A program made the position numbers and the translations under genes. A stretch of 64,000 bases of DNA from Oscillatoriales cyanobacterium SM2_2_1 (lineage in GTDB: Bacteria; Cyanobacteriota; Cyanobacteriia; Pseudanabaenales; Pseudanabaenaceae): the NCBI GenBank assembly GCA_012031145.1, contig JAAUUH010000001.1:25461-89460 (forward strand), read 5' to 3'. Shown piece after piece: positions 9,579-17,826 of the stretch (position 1 is the first letter of the stretch; each line of letters begins with the position of its first letter). The notes under the pieces were generated by a model. The model saw nothing but the letters and a program-made list of their open reading frames with translations, was not told where the DNA came from and did not search any database.

Positions 9579-11329
9579 CTACGCCGCCATCATTTCTAAC
9601 GCATAGAGACTAGCATAGAGCCCATTGGTTGCCACCAAGTCTTCGTGGGAGCCTATCTCCACCAGTTCCCCTTTTTTTAGCACCAAAATCACATCGCTAT
9701 GGCGAATGGTGGAAAGGCGATGGGCGATGGTAATGGCTGTGCGATCGCGCAGTAGCACCTCTAAGGCCTGCTGAACCGTATATTCCGTAGACACATCTAG
9801 GCTGGCCGTAGCCTCATCGAGGATTAAAATCCGTGGCTGTCGAATCGCCGCCCGAGCCAGGGCCAGCAACTGCTTTTGTCCACCCGAAAGGTTGGTGCCC
9901 CGTTGCCGTACCGAGGTCTGGTACCCATCGGCCAAGCCAGCAATAAAATCGTGGACATTGACACTCTTGGCTGCCGCCATCACCTGCTCTAGGTCGTACT
10001 CTTCCCCTAGGGTAACGTTGTCCACCACCGTCCCGGAAAACAAAAATGCATCCTGCAAAATCACCCCCACACAGCGACGCAGTTCCATTTGCGTGAGGTC
10101 ACGAATGTCCACGCCATCAATCAAAATTCGTCCACGGCTAGGCTCATACAAGCGAGTCAGCAGACGGATGATCGAACTTTTGCCCGCCCCCGTCGGACCG
10201 ACGATCGCCACCTTTTGCCCCGGCTGAATCACGAAATTGAGATCCCTCAGCACATATTCATCGGGCTTGTAACCAAACCAAACTCCCTCAAAGCGCACCT
10301 CGCCCCGCCCATGACCGGGTAAGGTCTGGGGATGTTCGGGATCACGAATTTCAATCGGTTCATTGAGGATCGCCGTGATCCGCTCGATGGCCGTAAACCC
10401 CGACTGCAGCACCGTAAACTTTTCCGCCAACTGGCGCAGGGGGTCGAAAATCTGCCGGGCAAACAAGACAAACGCCGATAATTCCCCAAAGGTGATCTGC
10501 CGGTTGGCCACCTGACCGCCACCCAGCCACAGCACCCCGGCGATCGCCACCAATGAAATCCACTCTAGGGTTGCCGACACAGCGGAGTCGTGGAAATGGT
10601 ACGGTTGACCTCCTCCATGTAGTCGGCATTGACCCGCCGATGCATCTGGGCATTGAGTCGCCCCCGCCCAAAAAGCTGCACAACATTGACGCCAATAATA
10701 TTTTCCTGAACGATGGAATTGAGTTCGGAGAGGCGATCGCGGGCCTTAAAGTTGGCTTTGCGGTACTCGCGCTGAAAATAAATAATCAGTCCCGTCACCG
10801 GTACCACCAGCAGCAGCAACAGCAGCGCCAGATCCCAGCGCAGGGAAAACATGAAAATCGTCGTTACCACCAAGGAGGCAATATCACTGAGAATGCCTAC
10901 CGCCCCAGTAGCAAACACATCCCCCAACGCCTCCACATCGCTGGTGAGGCGGGTGATCAACTTCCCTACGGGCGTGCGATCAAAATAACTAGTCGAAAGC
11001 AACGTCACATGGCGAAACAAGTCATCACGAATATCCGCCGTGATCTTTTGCCCCACCTCTTGAACAATGTAGGACTGCCATCCCTGAAAGGCAAACCGCA
11101 CAACTAGGGTCAGAAGCACCCAAACACACACCCAACGGAATCCCGCCAAGTCTCCCTGTTGAATCGGCCCGTCAATGCCCTGCTGCACCAACATAGGCTG
11201 GATGCCAAAGCTGATGGCCACGGGCACCAAAAGACCAAAGGACAGCAGAAACTGAGGCCACTGCCGCTTGAGGTAGGGCACCAAAAGCAACAACAGCCCA
11301 AAATCATTCGTTTTAGCCAATGGGGTCAC
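9579..11329 (-). CDS. ABC exporter, fused permease and ATPase (MsbA/McjD-like), frameshifted
   Basis: Half-transporter of about 583 residues: six-helix membrane domain, then an ATPase domain. The ATPase shows Walker A GPTGAGKSS, signature LSGGQKQ, Walker B ILILDEATASLD and the H-loop IAHRLSTI. The frames split at about 10590. One missing C in CCC restores NRTISHDSAVSATLEW. The longest reading starts at 11398, inside psbI, which is unlikely. The GTG at 11329 (VTPLAKTNDFG), 7 bases after the psbI stop with GGAG upstream, is preferred. Substrate unknown; such proteins move lipids, peptides or drugs outward. Confidence 0.88.
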
Positions 11330-11336
11330 CGGAGGA

Positions 11337-11453
11337 TTACTCCAAGTCCTTGCTGCCGGGGTTCCGGGAGGGGTCGCTGTTAAGGAAGCCAAACACAAAG
11401 AGGCTTACAAAAAAGATCACGACGATATAAACGACAATTTTAAGCGTCAGCAT
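11337..11453 (-). CDS. psbI: Photosystem II reaction centre protein I
   Basis: A 38-residue single-helix subunit of the PSII core that sits beside D1 and CP43 and helps early assembly. The reading [12 protein letters not shown], then [15 protein letters not shown], then [10 protein letters not shown] is almost the canonical PsbI sequence. It has one membrane helix at about residues 5-26. AGGAG lies 12 bases before the ATG. The stop codon lies only a few bases before the likely GTG start of the ABC exporter, so exporter and permease may ride on the psbI transcript. Confidence 0.95.
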   Translation of the reverse strand: MLTLKIVVYIVVIFFVSLFVFGFLNSDPSRNPGSKDLE

Positions 11454-11564
11454 GGAAAAAGATTCTCCTCAAGGGCTTTTTATCGGGAATGGCACCATTC
11501 TATCGAATAACATCGGACAGCAAACCGTTACATTTGCTTTACATTTGAGGGGAAGTCTCTGAGC

Positions 11565-12614
11565 GTGATGATGTCACCCGATTCCTACCAGCCTCCCTTG
11601 CTCCTCAAAAACGGCTTGGCCATGACCCTCTATGCCGCTCTTAAGGCCAGTCAGCGATGGCAAACAACGATCGCCCTTCCGGAGCCCCCCTACTATTCCT
11701 GCGTCTTTGCGGGGGCGGGTGGGGTGCCGATTTTTGGCAAAATGGCCCTGCCAGAGCGGGCCCGGGCGACGATCGTGGCCACCTATGGGATCACGGGCAC
11801 CCTAGAGAACCAGTGGTATCTATCGCTGTTGGGACGTAAGGCCTATGCCCAAGGCTATGGGGTGGTGCTGTTCGATTGGCGGGCCCACGGACACACGGCG
11901 GTGCTCTCCCCGACCCTCACCTCCGATGGGCTGCACGAGGGGGAAGATTTTGTCCGCATTGCTGCTCAAGCTCAGAAGCTGGGCTTTCCGGCTCCTTTTT
12001 GGTTCTCGGGCTACTCCCTCGGAGGGCAGTTGGCCCTGTGGGCTGTGGCCTACGGGCAGAATCGTGAACTGGGGTTGCCCCTCGATCCGGCGGACGTGGG
12101 GGGCGGTTTTGTGATTTGTCCTAACTTGGATTCGGAGCGATCGCTGTCCTATATCGTGGGGCATCCCCTGGGGCGACGGCTGGAGCAATCCGTAGCTAAG
12201 GAGTTAGGACGGCTGGCGGCCGAGCTGTCGACCTACCACCCCGAGTCCTTCGATCCGGCGGCGATCGCCCGGGCTAAGACCATTTGGGGCTTCGATCATG
12301 AGCTTACGATTGGCCAGTTGGGCTTTGCAACTGTGTCGGACTACTATACGGCCACCAATGGGCTGCGGCTTTTGCCTACTTTGACAAAACCAGTCTTTTT
12401 GCTCTATGCCGCCGACGACCCCATGTTCGATCCGGCGATTGTCTCGGATTTGCGTCGCCTTGCTCCCCAAAGCCCCCATCTCTCCCTGCATGTCACAGAC
12501 CATGGCGGTCATGTGGGATATATCAGCAGTGAAGCCTGTCAACGAACTTGGGGCGATCCCGACCAGTGGTGGGCCTGGAACCGCGCCCTAGACTGGCTGG
12601 AGCCCCAGGGGTAA
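11565..12614 (+). CDS. Alpha/beta-hydrolase fold protein (YheT-like)
   Basis: A 349-residue probable serine hydrolase. TYGITGTLENQWY marks the oxyanion-side strand, LFDWRAHGHT the second strand loop, and FSGYSLGGQLALW the nucleophile elbow (Gly-Tyr-Ser-Leu-Gly-Gly) at about residues 147-152. YAADDPMF supplies a likely acidic residue, and the His of DHGGHVGY near residue 310 completes a plausible triad. The size and layout fit the YheT/EMB8 group, whose substrates are poorly known. It is divergent from psbI. Confidence 0.85.
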   Translation: MMMSPDSYQPPLLLKNGLAMTLYAALKASQRWQTTIALPEPPYYSCVFAGAGGVPIFGKMALPERARATIVATYGITGTLENQWYLSLLGRKAYAQGYGVVLFDWRAHGHTAVLSPTLTSDGLHEGEDFVRIAAQAQKLGFPAPFWFSGYSLGGQLALWAVAYGQNRELGLPLDPADVGGGFVICPNLDSERSLSYIVGHPLGRRLEQSVAKELGRLAAELSTYHPESFDPAAIARAKTIWGFDHELTIGQLGFATVSDYYTATNGLRLLPTLTKPVFLLYAADDPMFDPAIVSDLRRLAPQSPHLSLHVTDHGGHVGYISSEACQRTWGDPDQWWAWNRALDWLEPQG

Positions 12615-12673
12615 AAAACTAGATTTAGCGTTTATCTATGGTAAAGTGACCGAGAAGAACACTACGTCTGATT

Positions 12674-13259
12674 ATGGTTGCACAAATCAAAGCCGACCGC
12701 TCGCCCGCAACACTCCTCCCTGTTCAACGAGGCAAAGCGCCCATGCACATCATTACTGCGCCCCATCGCTCCCTCTATGCAGAAGTCAAGGCCCAGGCCT
12801 TGCGGTTGGCCGGCCAAGGCACTCCAGTTCTAATTGTGGAATTTTTTCAGGGCGGGGCTCAGCAGGGGCTGGCATTACCGCGCGTCCTTGGGCAGAACCT
12901 AACTTGGATGCGCTGCAACACCCAGCGTCGCCTGGATCGGCTCCCTCCCGATACCCCCCCTCACCGATGCCGAAACCAGCTCCTTTCAAGCCCTGTGGCA
13001 AGTGACCCGCCAAGCGCTCAGCGATGGCACCTTTGAGCTGTTCATTCTCGACGAACTGGATCGGGCGATCGCTCGCCACCTGATCACCGAAGCCGAGCTA
13101 TTGTCCAGTCTTGACGCCCGTTCTGAACGGGTAGAAGTGATTCTCACCGGCACCGCTATGCCCCAAAACCTTCTAGAGCAGGCCGATCAGGTTACCCATT
13201 ACCGCAATTTCAAAGGATGTGCAGGGGAATCCAAGCTAGGGGCAACGCCGCCAGCATAG
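12674..13259 (+). CDS. CobO-like P-loop-family protein lacking a recognisable Walker A motif, frameshifted
   Basis: Resembles cob(I)yrinic acid a,c-diamide adenosyltransferase and the shorter cyanobacterial homologues of it. MHIITAPHRSLYAEVKAQA stands where the Gly-Lys-Gly-Lys-Thr-Thr loop should be. VLIVEFFQGG, LFILDELDRAI and VEVILTGTAMPQNLLEQAD follow as in CobO. The frames meet in a run of seven C at 12954-12960; six or nine would restore LTDAETSSFQALWQ. The reconstructed length is about 194 residues. The C-terminus (HYRNFKGC...) is unusual and overlaps the convergent peptidase gene by 50 bases, so a second error near the end is possible. Without the P-loop, adenosyltransferase activity is doubtful. 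Confidence 0.75.
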
Positions 13260-14088
13260 ATTCCAGAGGCTCTAGATATGGCCAACGGCAAGCGTCCTGA
13301 ATTTCGTCTGGCGACCGTAACATAGCCTTGATGCGCTCTTCGAGGCGATCGCCCACCGCCGCGCAGACACCGCTTTTTTGATCAGCAATTCGACGGGTCA
13401 AAACTGGGGATGCCATAGCATGAAGGTGCTGCTGCACCAACACCAAAGCTTCGGCTAGCAATAACCCACTAGTTTGGGCTTGGGCAAAGCGATCCGCCCG
13501 CACCTCCTGCTGAAATAGCATCTCTTGCCAGAGGGACTCACCGTGGGGAAAACCCGGCGCACATCGCATCAACCATTCCCACACTTGGAACCACATTGGG
13601 TCACGGAACTGGCCGTGGCCCGCTTCGTGGGCCAACACCGCCTTCAAATGTTCTGGCGACAGCAAATCCACCATGCCGCGACTGATTACAATGCGCGATC
13701 GCCACAGCCCGACTTGGGCCGCCCATGGCATTGACTCCTCCCACAGCCAGACGGAATAGCCCTGCACCACCGCCGGAGTCGTCATCCGCTGCCAAAGCTC
13801 GCGGGCTTGCCCCGCCCGCAACAATATCCGTAGTCCCTGCAGACCAGCCCACAGCAGCCAACCCCAGGCCCACCAGCCGCTGAATGACCCCAACCACCCC
13901 GCCGCACAGTGGATGCCCATGAGGTGACCGTGGGGGCCCATACCCACGATGGCGATCGCCGTACAGGTGAGCCACACTGCGGGAAATATCAGCAGTCCCA
14001 ACACCCGCTTCCTTCCAAAGGAGGGAGCGCCCCAATGGCGTACCATCCAGGGAACCCAGAGCCCCAAAATCACCAGCATCCCATGCAT
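13210..14088 (-). CDS. M56-family (BlaR1/MecR1-like) membrane metallopeptidase
   Basis: A 292-residue protein with hydrophobic segments at about residues 3-16, 30-50 and 63-90. A cytoplasmic zinc peptidase domain carries LAHEAGHGQFRD (His154-Glu-Ala-Gly-His158). The downstream segment with LFQQEVRADRFAQ supplies the third ligand glutamate. There is no C-terminal penicillin-binding sensor domain of the BlaR1 type, so the stimulus is unknown. Its start codon overlaps the stop of the BlaI-like repressor gene by one base, the classic arrangement in which the peptidase inactivates the repressor. Confidence 0.88.
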   Translation of the reverse strand: MHGMLVILGLWVPWMVRHWGAPSFGRKRVLGLLIFPAVWLTCTAIAIVGMGPHGHLMGIHCAAGWLGSFSGWWAWGWLLWAGLQGLRILLRAGQARELWQRMTTPAVVQGYSVWLWEESMPWAAQVGLWRSRIVISRGMVDLLSPEHLKAVLAHEAGHGQFRDPMWFQVWEWLMRCAPGFPHGESLWQEMLFQQEVRADRFAQAQTSGLLLAEALVLVQQHLHAMASPVLTRRIADQKSGVCAAVGDRLEERIKAMLRSPDEIQDACRWPYLEPLESMLAALPLAWIPLHIL

Positions 14089-14516
14089 CAGGACTTTTCC
14101 TCCCGCGCTTGTGCTGCCCGTAGGGCTTGCAACTGCTGGGCGATCGCCGCTAATTTATCGACACTAGCCGCATCCATCTCCGAGGCAAAGGTCGCAACCG
14201 CCGCCTCATTGCCCACGGCCAAAAAGCGATGTAACTGCTGATAGGCTTCTAGGGCTTGGGTTTCTTGGGCCGAAATTAACGCCCGCCACACCAGCGATCG
14301 CCCCTGCTTTTCCACTGCCAGCCAGCCTTTCTTCTCCAGCCGCCGCAGGACAGTCGTCAAGGAACTGTAGGCCAATTCTCGCTCCGGATCCGCCAATAGC
14401 TGCTCATAGATCTCTTTAACCGACGGAGCCCCCAATCGCCACACCCATTCCAAAACCTCACGCTCTAGGTGACCAAGGGATAACTTGTGGGGACGGTGAA
14501 AGGGGAATGCTGCCAT
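14088..14516 (-). CDS. BlaI/MecI/CopY-family transcriptional repressor
   Basis: A winged-helix repressor of 142 residues. LSLGHLEREVLEWVWRLG, SVKEIYEQLL and LAYSSLTTVLRRLEKKGWL match the N-terminal DNA-binding domain of the family. A helical C-terminal dimerisation part follows. In known systems the repressor is cleaved or displaced after the partner M56 peptidase senses a signal. An eight-base palindrome GACATGTC at 14540-14547, 24 bases upstream, resembles the core of BlaI-type operators and would fit autoregulation. The target genes are unknown; no intact beta-lactamase gene is nearby. Confidence 0.9.
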   Translation of the reverse strand: MAAFPFHRPHKLSLGHLEREVLEWVWRLGAPSVKEIYEQLLADPERELAYSSLTTVLRRLEKKGWLAVEKQGRSLVWRALISAQETQALEAYQQLHRFLAVGNEAAVATFASEMDAASVDKLAAIAQQLQALRAAQAREEKS

Positions 14517-14664
14517 AGAACCATCAGGATCAAATAAGTGACATGTCTACCATCTTGGCAAATATTTGGGTCAATTGTTTGGGTCAGGGGCGATCGGAAC
14601 CGCGATTTTTTTCCAGTCCGCCTATGTCTTAGGATCTTTTCGGGTTTTCCATTGCCTAAGCCTC

Positions 14665-15249
14665 CTAGCGGCGGAGTTTCACGCCACGGGGAACCGTAAC
14701 CCCATGGCTGCGATGGAAATCATCCTGCACCTTGGCAGTCAAGCTTTTAGAAACCCGCTTGACCACAAAGGCTAGGACGCCATCACCGGTATTTTGAATC
14801 GATTCCTGGGGCAATTTAAGAATAAAGGATGGAAACTGGAGCGTTACCGTCAGATCCAAGTCCCACTCTATGGCGGTCATGGGCCCCTTTTCGGCACCAT
14901 CTATCACCAAGGGTTGCTCGAGAAGCCGCATCTCCGCCTGAAAGTCCACCTCATAGCCCTGGGGCTCTTGGTCGGGAATGGGAATGGTGCGAATGCGATA
15001 GATGCCGTTTTCTTGGGGCAGCAGGTCAAGCCCAACCCGAGGATCCACATAAAACCCGAAGGCTCCCACCCGTCCCACCCCCATGGCATAGCCCGTAGCT
15101 CCGATGGGATCGGCCCGGAAGGGCTTAGCACAACGACGGAACCAGCCCTCGTGGCGATCAAGGTATTCCATAACGGTCGCTTGGGGAGACAGCAAATCCA
15201 TATGTCCCACATAGTGGTTACGAAATACGGTTGGCTGCGGCTCGGTCAT
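14665..15249 (-). CDS. DUF1997-family protein
   Basis: A 194-residue soluble protein of a family found in cyanobacteria and plastid-bearing plants, function not established. Recognised from the N-terminal block with LLSPQATVMEYLDRHEGWF, the strand-rich middle (GATGYAMGVGRVGAFGFYVDP), and the C-terminal FVVKRVSKSLTAKVQDDFHR. No signal peptide or membrane helix is seen. It lies between the GGDEF regulator and the BlaI pair on the same strand, with 148 bases separating it from the BlaI start. Confidence 0.8.
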   Translation of the reverse strand: MTEPQPTVFRNHYVGHMDLLSPQATVMEYLDRHEGWFRRCAKPFRADPIGATGYAMGVGRVGAFGFYVDPRVGLDLLPQENGIYRIRTIPIPDQEPQGYEVDFQAEMRLLEQPLVIDGAEKGPMTAIEWDLDLTVTLQFPSFILKLPQESIQNTGDGVLAFVVKRVSKSLTAKVQDDFHRSHGVTVPRGVKLRR

Positions 15250-15270
15250 GGTAAGAGAGCAAAGAGATCG

Positions 15271-16341
15271 TCAGCATTGTGACACACTTCTCCCAGCATC
15301 TCCCAGTATGTAGACGCGGTTACGCCCCAGCTCCTTGGCACGATAAAGGGCGTAGTCGGCGGAGGTAATCAATATCGCTGGTTCTGAGTTGGGCACCGGT
15401 TGCAAGGTGGCCACGCCGATACTAATCGTCACATGGTGGGCGATCGCCGAATCCTCATGGAGAATCTGGAGTTGTGCCACCTGTTGACGCATCTGCTCGG
15501 CGATCACCGCTGCCCCCGACGTATCGGTGTTGGGCATGAGGATGGCAAATTCCTCACCGCCATAGCGGGCCACCAAGTCGGCCGGACGACGCACCGCCTC
15601 CCGCAGTGCCCCAGCTACCCGCTGCAAGCAGTGATCGCCCTCTAGGTGTCCATAGGTGTCGTTATAGTTCTTAAAAAAATCAATGTCGCACATCAACAGG
15701 GATAGGGGAGACTGCTCCCGGGTCAGACGGAGCCACTCTTGATGGAGTTGCTGATCGAACCGTCGGCGATTGGCCACCTCGGTCAGCCCATCCTGATGGG
15801 CCAGTCGCTGGAATTCATCATTGGCCCCTTGCAAGGCCTGCTCCACTTCCCGCCGCTGCTGAATCTCTTGGCGGAGGAGTTCATTTTGGGATTCCAATTG
15901 TTTTTGCAGCCGTCGCAGGGAGAGCTGGTTTTCGATTCGCGCCATCACCTCCGCCATCTGAAAGGGACGGGAGAGGTAATCAACCCCCCCGGACTCAAAG
16001 GCTCTCACCTGGGTAAGCACATCATCACGTCCGCCCATAAAAATAATAGGGATAGACTGGGTGACCGGTTCAGACTTGAGGTGATCACACAGCACAAACC
16101 CATCGATGGTCGGCATCCGGGTATCTACGACGATCAGATCGGGCAACACGTCTAAGGCTTCCTGCCATGCCTCCATCCCATCCCGGACGCAGATGACCCG
16201 GTAACCGCGTCGCAGTAGCAGGTTGGACAGCAACCGCAGGCTATGGGGATTTGGGTCAGCCACCAGAATTTGCTCTCTGGCGGGAGCTTCGTCCGGAGGG
16301 CAAATCATAGGGATCCTGAGAGGTGCGGTGGCAGTGGTCAT
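15271..16341 (-). CDS. Response regulator with REC and GGDEF domains (diguanylate cyclase)
   Basis: Makes cyclic di-GMP from two GTP under control of a receiver domain. The receiver spans about residues 25-140: acidic pocket LVADPN, phospho-acceptor Asp in LIVVDTRMPTIDG, and Arg (LSRPF) where a Lys is usual. A coiled coil of about 50 residues rich in Gln/Glu follows. The GGDEF domain has the active-site GGEEF in ARYGGEEFAIL. An RxxD inhibitory site is not obvious before it. I prefer the ATG at 16341 (MTTATAPL) over the longer reading from 16419. The PilZ cellulose-synthase-like protein at 53-55 kb is a conceivable effector; that link is inference. Confidence 0.92.
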   Translation of the reverse strand: MTTATAPLRIPMICPPDEAPAREQILVADPNPHSLRLLSNLLLRRGYRVICVRDGMEAWQEALDVLPDLIVVDTRMPTIDGFVLCDHLKSEPVTQSIPIIFMGGRDDVLTQVRAFESGGVDYLSRPFQMAEVMARIENQLSLRRLQKQLESQNELLRQEIQQRREVEQALQGANDEFQRLAHQDGLTEVANRRRFDQQLHQEWLRLTREQSPLSLLMCDIDFFKNYNDTYGHLEGDHCLQRVAGALREAVRRPADLVARYGGEEFAILMPNTDTSGAAVIAEQMRQQVAQLQILHEDSAIAHHVTISIGVATLQPVPNSEPAILITSADYALYRAKELGRNRVYILGDAGRSVSQC

Positions 16342-16623
16342 GGGCGACTCCGATGGCAGGGCACAGGAAAAGTTTGGAATTGTAACACGTTGAGTAATGT
16401 TAAGAACCGCTCGAGGCAAATGCCAAGGGTTTTATAAGTTCTTAAGGTGTCCAGAGTTACATGCAGCCAAATTCTTGATGAATTATGACCCAAGAGTCAA
16501 GAAAAGGTTCGTAATCCAAGTCTTAGTGCCCTATTGATTTATTTTGCCCGTTTTTCTCTGTTAGTAGCCAAGAATACGAAAATCAACAGAAAAATAGCAG
16601 TTTTTATGGGGTCGGTGGTGCCC

Positions 16624-17199
16624 CTAGGGCTGGCTAGCGGGTTTTCGCGGTGGGGGAGTTGGTTGGGCGGCACGGGGGCGGCGTGGGGTGGGAGCGGTGG
16701 GCACGGCTTGGGTTTGGAGCCCGCCGAAAAAGTCTTGGGCCTTGAGGAAACTGAAGTAGCCGATAGTGGCCATGATGGCGATCGCCCCGGCAATGGTCAT
16801 GAGGGTTTCCAGCTCCTCGGGCAGCCCGTAGTAGCTTCGGTAGGGGTCGATGGCGCAGAGGTGATCCTGCTCCCGGGCAGCAAGGGGACGTCGGAAGCGC
16901 AACCGATGGTTGTCAAGTTTTTCAAGCAAAATCCAGCCTGCCTGGGCTTCTTCTTGGCAGACCCGTCTCAGGGTTTTAATCCCTCGAAAACCGTTGCCAC
17001 TGGTGCGGAGTATTTTGAACTCCCACCCCTTGGCCTGTTCCGCCGGGGGCATGGTGTCGTAGCGGGTAAGCTGTTCCTCTTCGTGGAGTTCTTGTTGCAT
17101 TTTGTGTTTGCGCGATCGCCAAATTCGGTTCAATATCACCAACTGTATGCCGACATCAACGGTGAGAACGCTGAGCATCAGGGCGCTTAGGGGAACCAT
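16624..17199 (-). CDS. Membrane protein of unknown function
   Basis: A 191-residue protein with one N-terminal hydrophobic helix (about 5-25), a soluble central part of about 100 residues (KGWEFKILRTSGNGFRG, CQEEAQAGWILLEKLDN), a second helix (about 130-150, MTIAGAIAIMATIGYFSFL), and a Pro-rich tail (PTPRRPRAAQPTPPPRKP). The central part with paired Trp/Leu motifs looks like a small folded domain. I do not recognise a named family. It is divergent from ssb. Confidence 0.6.
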   Translation of the reverse strand: MVPLSALMLSVLTVDVGIQLVILNRIWRSRKHKMQQELHEEEQLTRYDTMPPAEQAKGWEFKILRTSGNGFRGIKTLRRVCQEEAQAGWILLEKLDNHRLRFRRPLAAREQDHLCAIDPYRSYYGLPEELETLMTIAGAIAIMATIGYFSFLKAQDFFGGLQTQAVPTAPTPRRPRAAQPTPPPRKPASQP

Positions 17200-17212
17200 A
17201 CCAGCGAGCCGC

Positions 17213-17269
17213 CTAGAATTTGCTCATGAAACTAGAATTTTCTGATCAAACTAGAATTTTCTGATGAAA
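17213..17269. repeat. Three tandem 19-bp repeats upstream of ssb
   Basis: Three head-to-tail copies of a 19-base unit (CTAGAATTTTCTGATCAAA and close variants) begin at 17213, 17232 and 17251. Copies 2 and 3 differ at one base; copy 1 differs at a few. The block lies 81 bases before the ssb start and close to the start of the divergent membrane-protein gene, where a regulator could bind in phase over two helical turns. Confidence 0.75.
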
Positions 17270-17350
17270 ACTTTAGCACCTGAAGTTGTTTCTAGCTTTA
17301 AGAAAATCAGAATGTTATTGTAGGCGGCAACAGGACTGTAGGAGAACCCG

Positions 17351-17793
17351 ATGAATTCTTGCATTCTCATGGCTGAGGTGGTGTCGGAACCGGAACTACG
17401 CCGCACTCCCGACAGTGGCAACGCGATCGCTCATTCATCGTCCATCTGCCATCTAACAAGGCGGAAGAAGCACCCCAAAAGCTGCGGGTGGTGGGTTGGA
17501 ATAATTTGGCGGAGGAGATCATCAGCACCTACCACATGGGCGATCACGTGGTGATTGAAGGACGCCTACGGATTGACTCGGTGGATCGGGGCACCCACAA
17601 AGAGAAGCGGACAGAACTTGTGGCCCAGCGGATCCATGCGGTGTCAGGGCGATCGCCCATGGCCATGGGTTCCCCTACTAGCGGTGTTCATGTATTCTCC
17701 ATGGGCGCCCCTTTGCCCGTGGCCCAACCCGCCTATACGCCCCCACCGGCACCGCAGCCAATGCCAGAATTTGATGACAACATTCCTTTTTAG
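17351..17793 (+). CDS. ssb: Single-stranded DNA-binding protein, frameshifted
   Basis: Coats single-stranded DNA in replication and repair. The start MNSCILMAEVVSEPELRRTP is an OB-fold N-terminus as in cyanobacterial SSB. After the shift come SFIVHLPSN, LRVVGWNNLAEEI, GDHVVIEGRLRID and the acidic tail EFDDNIPF, which recruits partner proteins. The frames meet at GCGATCGC (17422-17429); one extra C gives NAIASFIVHL and a 147-residue protein. Because ssb is essential, an assembly error is far likelier than inactivation. 19-bp tandem repeats lie upstream, and the sensor kinase gene begins 33 bases downstream. Confidence 0.9.
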
Positions 17794-17826
17794 GTCAACT
17801 TCTTTGCATCCTGTTACAACCAAGCG

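Noticed and set aside
17351-17793. ssb as a real pseudogene or programmed frameshift
   Set aside because: No slippery heptamer with a downstream structure is evident; the lesion lies exactly at GCGATCGC like several others, so an assembly error is favoured.
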